A DNA stretch of 64,000 bases. Origin: Prochlorococcus sp. MIT 1341 (GTDB taxonomy: Bacteria > Cyanobacteriota > Cyanobacteriia > PCC-6307 > Cyanobiaceae). The translations under genes and the position numbers were made by a program. Shown here one piece after another: positions 43,851 to 52,956 of the stretch (its first letter is position 1; each line of letters opens with the position of its first letter). Location: contig NZ_CP139304.1 in NCBI RefSeq assembly GCF_034092415.1, positions 248,001-312,000 on the forward strand, written 5' to 3'. The notes under the pieces were generated by a model. That model was not told the origin of the DNA. It saw nothing but the letters and a program-made list of their open reading frames with translations, and searched no databases.

Positions 43851-46178
43851 TTACTCCTTTATAGTTTGATGGGCTTCGTTATTTTTCTCATTATCTAGTT
43901 GTTTTTGTGGTGTATCTTCAGTGGATAGTTCAAGGTCTACCTGATTACGTAATAAATCAACTTTTAAGACACGTGTTTTAACAATATCTCCAAGTTGGTA
44001 TGTCTTTCTACTTTTTCTACCTACCAGTTTATTTTGACGGGAGCGATACTCGTACCAATCATCAGCAAGGGAACTTACATGAACTAAACCTTCTGCCTCA
44101 GAGGGTGGTAGCTCAACAAAAAAACCATAGCTTTGTATTCCACTAATCGTACCCTCTAATTCTTTACCTATTTCAGATTCAAGGGTGCGTGCCTGAGCAA
44201 AAGAAATCAACTCGTTTTTAAAGTTTTTTGCTTTTCTCCTGAGGTTGTTCTGCTTACTACATGTTGAGACTGTAAACAAGTTGTTAATTGTGTGCTGTAT
44301 GGAACTACTAAATAAATTCCATGAAATAGATTTTCCTATACCCATTTTAGCAAGAGAAATCTTCGACTTTGATCGAGTGGTTGGAGATGATTTACCGTCA
44401 TTTAATAAAAAGGTTATAACTTGTTGGTTCATTAAATCTGAATAGTGCAATGAAGCGTTAACCCAAGGAGCCTGTTGATTAAAAACTATATTATTGGATT
44501 GTAATATTGACGAAACTGAATCATTAGTAACAGAATCAGCAAAACAATTTATTTGCTTTAAAACAGGTTCATGAATACAATATGTGAGCTGCTGTTGAAG
44601 AACTCTTTTATAGTTAGTGTCTTTAAATGAATTAACAAGTTCCTGAGCAGTTGGATTACCCTCGTCATTTAAGGAAAGTGGAATTTCCAGAGAAATGGCT
44701 GATTTAGCTACATCATTAATAGAGTTTGTATCTATAGGTTGAGACTCAAGGACTAATCCAGGAAGATTAATATCTTGTAAATGCTTTGCCCATATTCTGT
44801 TAGCTTCTCTAGTAAAAACACTAAGAATGGAATTAGGGTCAGTCTCATCAATAGGTAGTATCCACTCCTGGTTATTTGTGTCGGGATTTTGCCAATTTAA
44901 ATCGCCCAAATATTCTAATTTAGGTATTGGAAGTTCCAATTGTATTAATCCAATTGATTCTTCTCTTTTCTTTATAAGGCTAGCTGCAAATATAGTTGTT
45001 TTTACTGTGTCAATATGATCCTTTATAGGCTTGAGGATTGCTGGTAAAGTACGTGCTTTTGGTTTCCTTTCTGATAATGCAGTAAGCATTTCAGGGGTAA
45101 TTAGAGCAACTGGTTTAACATTAGCCAAATAAAATTCCCAGTCTTCAATATTACCTGTTGGTGAAATATCAACCCTCAGACTTACTGATTCATTCTGCTC
45201 TCCTACTTGAAATTCTGATTGCTTAGTTAAGGTTTTGTTTAATAATGGCTTCCATTCGTCCGTAAGACAATGCGATTCCCCTTTTTCTCTAAGCCAATTA
45301 TCCAAGCTATTGCGGACAGTCAGACGTTCAGAAATTGCTGGCGCGTGTAGCCATAGTCTCACTCCTGCAGCTTGCGGTTCAACATATATTGCTGATAAAG
45401 GGGGAGCGTCCTTTCCCTGCCAACTTCTCAAAAGTAATGATGGTTGGTTTGTTAAATCTACCCTCTTTTTTTGGGAAGGTGTTTTTAGGCTTGAACGTGG
45501 TGGATTAACTTCTTGATTTAAATTAGATTTTGTAAGAAGAATATCGAGATCACCATTTTTACCAGCATCTAATGTTAAAGGTCTTACGACATGTCCCTTC
45601 GCTGGATATTGACCTACTGGATATAAATCTATTTTAACTTCAACAATTTTTGCCTGTTGAATAATCGAAGAATCGTTATTATTACTCTCTTCTATATTTA
45701 TAACTGCATTAATTCTCTCATCAAGGGGGTTAGCTATTATTTTATCGTCAGTCTTTTCAAGCATACATACTAATGTAGTCGAATTACGTTCTAATATGCA
45801 TTGAACTGCTCCTTCTGGGGATCTTCTACGAATTCCTTCTCTGTTAATCCTTACAAGAACTCTGTCCCCATTCCAAGCGTTATTGAGGTTATGGTCTCTA
45901 ATATAAATATCATCTCCATCGTCTTCCCTTAACGCAAAACAATAACCTTTACTGCTACATCTAAGTCTCGCTTCGATTATTCCCTCATGTTTGAATTTTG
46001 ATATTTCTCCAGATTGCACTTCCTGAATAAGACCTATTTTACCAAGTGCAGAGATTGCAAGATTTAATTGTTCTCGTTGCTCTTTTTTTGTAAGTTTAAG
46101 AATTTTTTCTAGCTTCTTAGTTTCCAATGTTCCTTGTTCAGGAACTAGATCAAGGATGTTTTCGACCGTAAACTTCAT
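43851..46178 (-). CDS. zam: Zam-like RNase R homologue without catalytic aspartates
   Basis: A 775-residue protein with RNase R layout: an N-terminal winged helix and cold-shock OB region (SSKGYCFALREDDGDDIYIRD, then a PAKGHVVRP stretch), an RNB-like middle, and a C-terminal S1 domain (EGTISGIQSYGFFVELPPSE). In the RNB part the expected run of catalytic Asp (DxxDxDDA) is absent: SAIYVEPQAAGVRLWLH occupies that place and the later RRYxDL region reads LHYSDL. It is the type commonly annotated as acetazolamide resistance protein Zam. Hydrolysis is therefore doubtful, RNA binding likely. It heads the ubiX operon. Confidence 0.85.
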   Translation of the reverse strand: MKFTVENILDLVPEQGTLETKKLEKILKLTKKEQREQLNLAISALGKIGLIQEVQSGEISKFKHEGIIEARLRCSSKGYCFALREDDGDDIYIRDHNLNNAWNGDRVLVRINREGIRRRSPEGAVQCILERNSTTLVCMLEKTDDKIIANPLDERINAVINIEESNNNDSSIIQQAKIVEVKIDLYPVGQYPAKGHVVRPLTLDAGKNGDLDILLTKSNLNQEVNPPRSSLKTPSQKKRVDLTNQPSLLLRSWQGKDAPPLSAIYVEPQAAGVRLWLHAPAISERLTVRNSLDNWLREKGESHCLTDEWKPLLNKTLTKQSEFQVGEQNESVSLRVDISPTGNIEDWEFYLANVKPVALITPEMLTALSERKPKARTLPAILKPIKDHIDTVKTTIFAASLIKKREESIGLIQLELPIPKLEYLGDLNWQNPDTNNQEWILPIDETDPNSILSVFTREANRIWAKHLQDINLPGLVLESQPIDTNSINDVAKSAISLEIPLSLNDEGNPTAQELVNSFKDTNYKRVLQQQLTYCIHEPVLKQINCFADSVTNDSVSSILQSNNIVFNQQAPWVNASLHYSDLMNQQVITFLLNDGKSSPTTRSKSKISLAKMGIGKSISWNLFSSSIQHTINNLFTVSTCSKQNNLRRKAKNFKNELISFAQARTLESEIGKELEGTISGIQSYGFFVELPPSEAEGLVHVSSLADDWYEYRSRQNKLVGRKSRKTYQLGDIVKTRVLKVDLLRNQVDLELSTEDTPQKQLDNEKNNEAHQTIKE

Positions 46179-46272
46179 TTGAGTTTGGGGATGATGTTTT
46201 GTTAGTGGCTTTAAGGTAAGTAACTGAAAGGTTCTAAAACTACTTACCTTTAAGAATAATTGCTTGTTCGGC

Positions 46273-46593
46273 TTATGGCTCCTTTCTAGTTTGCATAAAG
46301 AATGATGCTAGATCACTCTTACTGATGGTTGGCCACAAAAAACGTATGCCAATAACAAGAAATCCAAGTGCAGCAATCAATTTAAGAATCACTTCTGGAA
46401 TCAGGTTAGCTATTGATCCTCCTGCTAATGCACCGATGAGGCTTGCTATTACTAGGGCAGAGGAAGATCCTAGAAAAACTGCAATCGGTTTGTTAGAGGA
46501 TCCACTAATGGCAACTGTTGCCAACTGAGTTTTGTCTCCCAGTTCAGCTAAAAAAACAGTAATAAATGTTGAGGCTAGTATTGGAATGACCAT
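46273..46593 (-). CDS. UPF0016 half-size membrane transporter
   Basis: A 106-residue protein with a single UPF0016 repeat. The family motif is ELGDKTQLATVAISG, in the first of three helices. Full-length relatives (Mnx, GDT1, TMEM165) fuse two such repeats and export manganese or calcium. This gene and its neighbour at 46606 have one repeat each, so together they probably form a heteromeric Mn exporter. Separated by twelve bases from the second half. Confidence 0.88.
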   Translation of the reverse strand: MVIPILASTFITVFLAELGDKTQLATVAISGSSNKPIAVFLGSSSALVIASLIGALAGGSIANLIPEVILKLIAALGFLVIGIRFLWPTISKSDLASFFMQTRKEP

Positions 46594-46605
46594 TTTTTAA
46601 TATTA

Positions 46606-46959
46606 CTAAATCGTGCCTAGCATGCTTTCAAATGCCTGGGTTGCGAGCCAAACTCCTAAAACAATGAATAATAAGCCAGATATTTGTTGAAATTTTTCAG
46701 GTGATACAACCGTTGAGAGCCATCTGCCTACTAGAACCCCGACCAAGCTTGCTGAAATAAGGGCTAGAGCAGCTCCTAGGAAGACTATTAATGGTCTTCC
46801 AGATTGGGCAGAAAGCAATAGCGTGGCTAATTGGGTTTTATCTCCAATTTCTGCAATAAAAACTGTTGTGAATGTGGTTAAAAAGACCGTCAAGAAGCCA
46901 TCATTGATGGTTTCTTTTGATTCTTGTAACGATTCAGGTTCGTGTTCTGTTTCGTTCAC
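46606..46959 (-). CDS. UPF0016 half-size membrane transporter, partner subunit
   Basis: The second single-repeat UPF0016 protein, with EIGDKTQLATLLLSAQ and three helices ending AFESMLGTI. Start is unclear: the frame is open to an ATG at 47070 with AAGAGG before it, but that extends 110 bases into the YkgJ-type gene. The GTG at 46959 lies right after that gene's stop and gives about 117 aa, so I prefer it. It probably pairs with the 46273 product to form a manganese exporter; tandem half-size genes are known in cyanobacteria. Confidence 0.85.
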   Translation of the reverse strand: MNETEHEPESLQESKETINDGFLTVFLTTFTTVFIAEIGDKTQLATLLLSAQSGRPLIVFLGAALALISASLVGVLVGRWLSTVVSPEKFQQISGLLFIVLGVWLATQAFESMLGTI

Positions 46960-46960
46960 C

Positions 46961-47344
46961 TTAATGTTTTTCGCGACTACGGATGCTTCTATTGAATCTA
47001 CGCAGTTCTGAGCTCTTTCCGCCATATATTGATCTAATTTGGGATCTACAGCAGTTAATTGCAAATTCATTTGCCTCTTGATTGGAAATCTTGAAAATCA
47101 CTTGTATTTTCTCAACCCTGCAGAAGTCCGGTCGATTCTCATAAATTCTGCAACGCCTTCTTCCAGAATCAAAATATTTACACCAGCCATCAGGCTTAAC
47201 CATGCTTAGGTACACAGCTTGTTGGTCTAGGTCCAACGCTTCCAAGGCTTCTAAGCGCTCCTCAGGTGCAAGGCGGCAACACGAACCACAGAGATTTATA
47301 CATTGCCACTTTTCATACCGTTTCATTTGTGGGAGCTGTGACAA
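46961..47344 (-). CDS. YkgJ-family Cys-cluster protein
   Basis: A 127-residue protein with the CxxCxxCC-type signature: CINLCGSCCRLAPEERL, then CKYFD, CRIYENRPDFCRVE and a late CC (INCCRSQI). The cysteines are placed to bind zinc or an Fe-S cluster. Substrate and role are unknown; the family is widespread in cyanobacteria. It is divergent from the small Psb30-like gene and directly upstream of the UPF0016 genes on the minus strand. Confidence 0.85.
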   Translation of the reverse strand: MSQLPQMKRYEKWQCINLCGSCCRLAPEERLEALEALDLDQQAVYLSMVKPDGWCKYFDSGRRRCRIYENRPDFCRVEKIQVIFKISNQEANEFAINCCRSQIRSIYGGKSSELRRFNRSIRSREKH

Positions 47345-47447
47345 GCCATCACAGAGATTCTAAATGCAATCAAATCCTGCCGTTTTTCTTTTAAGCTAAT
47401 GTTTAGTAACCTAGTACCCTAGGATCTCTTTAGAACCAGTTCACACT

Positions 47448-47534
47448 ATGGGCAATCTTCTTCCTTTTGTTGTCGTCGCCTTGGCCGGACCAGCAATCAT
47501 TGCACTCATTTTCTATAGAACAGACTTCACCTGA
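47448..47534 (+). CDS. psb30: Psb30/Ycf12-like small photosystem II protein (28 aa)
   Basis: A short frame from ATG 47448 to TGA encodes MGNLLPFVVVALAGPAIIAL then a short IFYRTDFT end. A single hydrophobic helix with the VVxxAGPxxIxL pattern fits Psb30 (Ycf12), a one-helix subunit of photosystem II. It is too short for gene finders with a length cut-off. Followed by a strong terminator at 47598-47627, which supports a monocistronic gene. The family call is by pattern; other small PSII peptides are possible. Confidence 0.6.
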   Translation: MGNLLPFVVVALAGPAIIALIFYRTDFT

Positions 47535-47597
47535 TAAACATTTCCTTGTTGAGGCCTCAGTTCCCAGAACGGGAAAGGCTCAAGAAATATTTCAATA

Positions 47598-47634
47598 CCC
47601 TAGCAGAATGCTCTGCTAGGGGAAATTTTAATAA
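47598..47634 (+). terminator. Strong terminator after the Psb30-like gene
   Basis: CCCTAGCAGA (47598-47607) pairs perfectly with TCTGCTAGGG (47612-47621) around an ATGC loop, followed by GGAAATTTTAATAA. A ten-base GC-rich stem of this kind is conspicuous in an AT-rich genome. Confidence 0.8.
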
Positions 47635-47698
47635 GGATTAATCAAGACAATTGTATCAAGTAAATAACTAGTTTTTTACAGTTACTAATATTTGGATC

Positions 47699-49591
47699 CT
47701 ACAAAACAAGACCACATGCAACAGAGGCGTCTTCTATGATTCTTTCTATATACTTATGGTTCTTCCATTTTTGGTCATAGATTAAATCCCCTCCCCTATT
47801 GACGGTTGCGCGTATCTCTTGTCCCAATTGATTCCTTATTACTACAATATTATCATCTTCGATGTAACACGAATATGTATTTTTTCCATAACAGATTGGA
47901 ATAAGCCTTTGAAAATTCCGTAAGGCCTTAATTTCGAGTTGAAGTTCGTTTTTATCTAGATAATTATTTAAATTGATTCTATAACATATATCAATGATCT
48001 CAGGTAGGTTTTTATTTGAGTCTTGGCCCCAATAAATGGAATGAAGGTTTTTATTATCCTGAGTTAAATCTATTTTTAAATGGCCTCCATTAATAACCTT
48101 TGAATTAGTTACTTTGCATTTTCTCGACCAGAACAATGGGTGCCTATTTCCGTTGCCAAATGGTTCTAATCGTTTAATTTCGTTCCATAGATTCATATCA
48201 ATTTGAGAAAAGCTAAGGTAGGCTTCAGGTTTGATTTCTTTAGTGAATGTAATAGATAGGTTTGAGGCTATAGAGTTCAATTGGGATTGCAAAATGGATA
48301 TGTTTTGTGGTTTCACAGTGAAACCTCCTGCTGCTGGATGTCCTCCTCCTGAAATTAGATAAGGACTACAGCGCTCTAAGGCTTTGTCTACTGAAAACTC
48401 TTCTAAAGGTGAGCGTACTGAACCTCTAAAATTACCATTTATGTCTCCCCCTAAAATAGCGGTTGGACGGTTATATTTATCTGATATTCGCGAAGCGACA
48501 ATTCCTATAACTCCTATGTGCCAATGTCTTTGAGCAATAAGTATAAAACTGGGAATTTTATCGGCATCTGCTTCTAACAAAGCGATAGCTTCTAATTCTA
48601 TTGAGGAACATAAATCCCTTCTTTGCCTATTAAGTTGGTCACATTCTCGTGCTAATGTTATTGCTTTATTACTATCCTCTTCAGTAAAAAGTTCTATAAC
48701 TAATCTTGGATCCCCCAATCTTCCAACAGAATTTATTCTAGGGGCAATTTTAAACCCTATAGCATCACTAATTAACTCATGGTGCTTGACACCTGACAAC
48801 TTTAGTAATAAGCTAAGACCAAGACATTTAGTATGCATAAAGTTTTTTAAACCGTGATATAGTAAAAATCTATTAACACCGGTAATTTCTGCCATATCTC
48901 CGATTGTTCCAATACAAAATAGATCTAGAGATTTATTATTGATATCTGGTCTATTCATTTTTTCCCCCAGAGTTATCGCTAAGATGTATGCAAGTCCAAC
49001 TCCGGCAAGCTGTCTATAAGGTGAATTATTGGGAGTGGTAGAAGGGTGTAGCAATGCAAAAACATCCTCTAACCCATCTATAATTGTATGGTGATCAGTA
49101 ATGATAACTTCAATTTTATGTTCTTTGGCGAGGGATATAGCTTCTTTGGCGTTAACACCATTATCTACCGTGATTAATAATCTAAATCCATCTTTTGCCA
49201 ATTTTGATACCATATTAATGTTTAATCCATAACCTTCTTCCTGCCTACTTGGGATGAGCGCAGTTGGATTACCTCCTAGAGAAGTGATGGCTTGGATCAA
49301 AAGAGTTGCGCTAGTCATTCCGTCTGCGTCGTAATCTCCACAAATGGCTATTTTTTCTCCTGATCGACATGCCTGTTCAAGTCGTTCAGTTGCTATTGAA
49401 AGATCTGGAAAGTGCTCTTTAGGGTTTGGAGGTGATGGTGGAAATAAGAAACGTTTGGCTTCCTCATTTGAATTAATTCCTCGCCTTGCTAAAACTGCCT
49501 TTAACGGATCAGGGATATTTAACTTTGTGAATTTTGTTACTGAGACAAAATTTGGCAGAATCCAGTTGTTATTTATATTATTTAATCTCAT
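47699..49591 (-). CDS. recJ: Single-stranded-DNA-specific exonuclease RecJ
   Basis: A 630-residue 5'-3' exonuclease of the DHH superfamily used in recombination and mismatch repair. Visible: AICGDYDADGMTSATLL with the DHH-domain metal ligands, EVIITDHHTI, GTIGDMAEI, and SGGGHPAAGGF in the DHHA1 part, which also fit. Length and domain order are complete. Confidence 0.95.
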   Translation of the reverse strand: MRLNNINNNWILPNFVSVTKFTKLNIPDPLKAVLARRGINSNEEAKRFLFPPSPPNPKEHFPDLSIATERLEQACRSGEKIAICGDYDADGMTSATLLIQAITSLGGNPTALIPSRQEEGYGLNINMVSKLAKDGFRLLITVDNGVNAKEAISLAKEHKIEVIITDHHTIIDGLEDVFALLHPSTTPNNSPYRQLAGVGLAYILAITLGEKMNRPDINNKSLDLFCIGTIGDMAEITGVNRFLLYHGLKNFMHTKCLGLSLLLKLSGVKHHELISDAIGFKIAPRINSVGRLGDPRLVIELFTEEDSNKAITLARECDQLNRQRRDLCSSIELEAIALLEADADKIPSFILIAQRHWHIGVIGIVASRISDKYNRPTAILGGDINGNFRGSVRSPLEEFSVDKALERCSPYLISGGGHPAAGGFTVKPQNISILQSQLNSIASNLSITFTKEIKPEAYLSFSQIDMNLWNEIKRLEPFGNGNRHPLFWSRKCKVTNSKVINGGHLKIDLTQDNKNLHSIYWGQDSNKNLPEIIDICYRINLNNYLDKNELQLEIKALRNFQRLIPICYGKNTYSCYIEDDNIVVIRNQLGQEIRATVNRGGDLIYDQKWKNHKYIERIIEDASVACGLVL

Positions 49592-49668
49592 AAGGTGGGG
49601 CTTATAACTTTGTAACTTGGTTGAATTGATATGATTGGAAAGATAATCTTGGAATTAATATCGATCAT

Positions 49669-50409
49669 ATGGAGGAAATTACTACTGTTTTTTGGGATCT
49701 AGATGGAACCATAGCTGAAACAGAGATGGATGGACACCGAGTTGCCTTTAATATGGCCTTTTCACATATTGGGCTCGATTGGCATTGGGATAGGATTATT
49801 TATTCTAAGCTTTTACTGGTTGCAGGGGGGAAAAATAGAATTAGAAAATACTTAGAAGATACGAATTATTCCCTTAAGGAGCATGAAATAGTAAAAATCC
49901 ATTTACTAAAACAGCAATTTTATGTAGAAGTTATCAAAAAGGATCCTCCTAAACTAAGAATCGGCGTAGAGAGAATATTACGAGAGATAGAATGCAAAAA
50001 GATCAAACAATATATCGTCACTACGAGTTCTCAGACAGCAATAACTGCATTTCTCAATGCCGCATTTCCACAGCAAAATATCCCTTTTTCTGGTTGGATT
50101 TCTGGCGATGATGTCATAAAACATAAACCTAATCCTGAAGCTTACATAAAAGCAATTGAATTATTTAGTTGTGTACCTGAAGAAATACTTGTAATCGAAG
50201 ACTCTCCAGCCGGTTATTTTGCAACCCAATCAGCTAACCTAAAATGTCTGATTACCCTCCCCGAATGGTGGCAAGGAAATGTAGATGTTTTTGAACGAGC
50301 TGTTGCTATCGTTACTAACCTGGGTGATGATGATGTAAAAACAGAGGTCGTTAAGGGTAATGTATGTAAGCAGGGAAAAATTACGTTTGAGTATTTTCTA
50401 GATTTATAA
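49669..50409 (+). CDS. HAD-superfamily hydrolase, CbbY-like
   Basis: A 246-residue phosphatase/phosphomutase-type HAD protein. The nucleophile motif is FWDLDGTIAETEMDGHR near residues 8-24; TTSSQTAI gives the motif II Ser/Thr, KPNPEAY the Lys and EDSPAGYFA motif III. This is like CbbY and related phosphoglycolate or sugar-phosphate phosphatases. Substrate unknown; a role in the Calvin-cycle vicinity is inference. It overlaps the DUF565 start by one base. Confidence 0.85.
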   Translation: MEEITTVFWDLDGTIAETEMDGHRVAFNMAFSHIGLDWHWDRIIYSKLLLVAGGKNRIRKYLEDTNYSLKEHEIVKIHLLKQQFYVEVIKKDPPKLRIGVERILREIECKKIKQYIVTTSSQTAITAFLNAAFPQQNIPFSGWISGDDVIKHKPNPEAYIKAIELFSCVPEEILVIEDSPAGYFATQSANLKCLITLPEWWQGNVDVFERAVAIVTNLGDDDVKTEVVKGNVCKQGKITFEYFLDL

Positions 50410-50744
50410 TGAATATCCAAAATACAAAGCTTAATTACATACAAAAAAAGGTTTGGTTTTTTCTCACGGATTCAATAACAGGACCATGGAAAAAAAGAAG
50501 TGTAGGGCTTTTGTCCCTTTTAATCGGTTATTACCTTGGTAGTACTTTGACCTCATATTATTTAATTAAATTCGGAGAGCGTCCCTTAGTTGGACTTATG
50601 ATGGTATTTGTAGTTGAGCTATGCGTTAGAGCAAGGTCTTCAAAGGTACTTAGAGAGAACTCATATCTAGTTACCACAATTGACAATTTAAGAATAGGTT
50701 CTGTTTATTCTGTTGTACTAGAGGCCTTTAAACTGGGTTCCTGA
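50409..50744 (+). CDS. ycf20: DUF565/Ycf20-like membrane protein
   Basis: A 111-residue protein with two membrane segments (SVGLLSLLIGYYLGSTLTSY and PLVGLMMVFVVELCVRAR) and ending in VVLEAFKLGS. This matches Ycf20/DUF565, found in cyanobacteria and plastids; in plants a homologue is linked to photoprotection, but the mechanism is unknown. Its ATG overlaps the HAD gene stop by one base, suggesting coupling. It is convergent with rpmF. Confidence 0.85.
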   Translation: MNIQNTKLNYIQKKVWFFLTDSITGPWKKRSVGLLSLLIGYYLGSTLTSYYLIKFGERPLVGLMMVFVVELCVRARSSKVLRENSYLVTTIDNLRIGSVYSVVLEAFKLGS

Positions 50745-50824
50745 ACTGAAAAAAGTTTATGTTAAAACGAGTTTTAGCTATTAAAAAAATTAATTAATAG
50801 TAGAGCAGTTAAATTACTTCAAAA

Positions 50825-50998
50825 TTAATCTTCGTCTTCTTCTTGGTCAAGTGGATAGACAAAGCCCCTTGCCCTTCCAGTAAGAACTGACTTACCTATA
50901 GATAGAGCTCGTTCGGCTGCTGTTGCTGCCTTGGCTTTCCAGACAGCATGACGCTGGTTTCTCTTGCTTTTGGAGGTTTTTTTCTTCGGTACGGCCAT
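50825..50998 (-). CDS. rpmF: 50S ribosomal protein L32
   Basis: A 57-residue basic ribosomal protein: [20 protein letters not shown], then [18 protein letters not shown], with an acidic DQEEDED tail typical of cyanobacterial L32. The zinc-binding cysteines of some bacterial L32 are absent, as is usual in cyanobacteria. It is short enough to be missed by a length cut-off. It diverges from ftsH. Confidence 0.95.
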   Translation of the reverse strand: MAVPKKKTSKSKRNQRHAVWKAKAATAAERALSIGKSVLTGRARGFVYPLDQEEDED

Positions 50999-51134
50999 CT
51001 CAGGCAGGATTAAAACTAGAATTGTTATACCTTATGTGATTATGGCTCAAATCGCTAGTCAAGAAGACTTTTCGTTGAACCCACAATTCAAGTGTTCTCG
51101 ATATAAATGGCGATCAAACCCGACTTTTAAGTAA

Positions 51135-52904
51135 ATGGACAAAGCTATAGCCACCGCATTCTCAATAAGTAGGAAAGTCAAACAAGGGCTCAGCTACAGT
51201 GACCTTTTAAAGGAAATTCGAAATGGGAATATTGTTTCAATAGAGCTTACCCCTTCCAGAAGAGAGGTCTTGGTTAAGTTTGCAGATGGATCTAAAAACA
51301 AATATGCGGTGCTTCCCAATGATCAAAATATTCTACGAGCAGCCCAAGAGTCAGGGACCCCCCTTTCAGTTTCAAACATAAGACAACAAGAAGCCTTAGC
51401 AGGTGTACTTGGAAATGTTGGAATAATTCTAATGATTATATTTGCTCTAAGTTTCTTACTTCGACGCTCTGCAAATATTGCTAATAAAGCAATGGGTTTT
51501 GGTCAGAGTAAATCAACTATTAAACCACTAGATGAATTACAAATTCATTTTGAGGATGTTGAAGGAGTAGAAGAAGCTAAAGAAGAATTGAGGGAAATAG
51601 TGACATTCCTTAAACAACCGGAAAACTATACCAAACTTGGGGCAAGGATCCCTAAAGGGTTCCTACTTGTAGGTCCACCAGGTACAGGAAAAACACTCTT
51701 AGCCAAAGCTATAGCTGGGGAAGCAGGAGTACCCTTTTTTACCATTTCTGCTTCAGAATTTGTAGAGCTGTTTGTTGGAGTTGGAGCAAGTCGTGTGAGA
51801 GATCTTTTCAAGAAAGCCAAGGAAAAAGCACCATGTCTCATATTCATAGATGAGATTGATTCTGTTGGTAGACAACGGGGTGCAGGAATAGGGGGCGGAA
51901 ACGATGAAAGAGAGCAAACATTGAATCAACTCCTAACCGAAATGGATGGTTTTGGAGATAATTCGGGAATAATTATAATTGCAGCAACTAACAGATCAGA
52001 CATTCTTGACTCTGCTCTTATGAGGCCTGGTAGGTTTGATCGAAGAATTGAAATTGGCCTACCAGATAGAAAAAGCCGAGAGAAGATATTGTCAGTTCAT
52101 GCGAGAACACGACCTTTAAGTGAAAATGTTTTGATGGAGGAGTGGGCACTAAAAACACCAGGTTTTTCAGGAGCAGACTTGGCCAATTTAATAAATGAGG
52201 CTGCAATATATACTGCAAGAAATAATGATAAAAAAATTACAAATAAATATCTTGAAATGGCCTTTGAACGAATCACATTAGGCTTACAGAAGTCTCCACT
52301 TTTGGATAACTCTAAGAAGAGATTGATTGCCTATCATGAGATTGGTCATGCATTAGTTGCTACACTGATCAAAGGATGTGATCAGGTGGATAAGATCTCA
52401 ATTCTACCAATTGCTGGAGGAATGGGGGGCGTCACAAGATTTATTCCAGATGAAGAAAGAATGGACTCAGGGTTGGTTACTAAAAGCTATCTGCTTAACT
52501 CGCTAATTATTTCGTTGGGAGGTAGAGCGGCTGAAATACTAGTCTTTGGATCAAATGAGATAACCCAGGGTGCTAGTGGGGATCTGGAAAGAGTTGGCGA
52601 ACTTGCTAGAGCTATGGTTACACGTTTTGGATTCTCGAGTCTGGGTCCAATAGCTTTAGAATCTGATAATTCTCAGGTTTTCTTAGGAAGAGACTTAATT
52701 AATAAAAGATCAGAGTATGCAGAATCTACGGGTAGGGAAATCGATAAACAAGTCAGGATTATTGCTTCTATGTCATTGGAAAAGGCAATTAAAATACTTG
52801 AACCACATAGAGACACCATGGATAGATTGGTTGATGCTTTAATAAATGAAGAGATATTGGACAGAGTAAGATTTATGGAATTAGCAAACATTACTAATGT
52901 TTAA
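51135..52904 (+). CDS. ftsH: FtsH-family ATP-dependent zinc metalloprotease with one membrane segment
   Basis: A 589-residue AAA+ protease: ATPase Walker A GPPGTGKT, Walker [11 protein letters not shown] region [10 protein letters not shown], and zinc-protease HEIGH with further [14 protein letters not shown]. Cyanobacterial FtsH enzymes degrade damaged D1 and other membrane proteins. The usual N-terminal first membrane helix is missing: the protein starts [18 protein letters not shown] and goes directly to the lumenal-type domain, leaving only one hydrophobic segment near residues 91-108. The frame has a TAA just before the ATG, so no longer version exists. Confidence 0.93.
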   Translation: MDKAIATAFSISRKVKQGLSYSDLLKEIRNGNIVSIELTPSRREVLVKFADGSKNKYAVLPNDQNILRAAQESGTPLSVSNIRQQEALAGVLGNVGIILMIIFALSFLLRRSANIANKAMGFGQSKSTIKPLDELQIHFEDVEGVEEAKEELREIVTFLKQPENYTKLGARIPKGFLLVGPPGTGKTLLAKAIAGEAGVPFFTISASEFVELFVGVGASRVRDLFKKAKEKAPCLIFIDEIDSVGRQRGAGIGGGNDEREQTLNQLLTEMDGFGDNSGIIIIAATNRSDILDSALMRPGRFDRRIEIGLPDRKSREKILSVHARTRPLSENVLMEEWALKTPGFSGADLANLINEAAIYTARNNDKKITNKYLEMAFERITLGLQKSPLLDNSKKRLIAYHEIGHALVATLIKGCDQVDKISILPIAGGMGGVTRFIPDEERMDSGLVTKSYLLNSLIISLGGRAAEILVFGSNEITQGASGDLERVGELARAMVTRFGFSSLGPIALESDNSQVFLGRDLINKRSEYAESTGREIDKQVRIIASMSLEKAIKILEPHRDTMDRLVDALINEEILDRVRFMELANITNV

Positions 52905-52956
52905 GCATTACCATAATAAAGTGAAAAACTATATTATAGAGAATATGGGTATTTGA

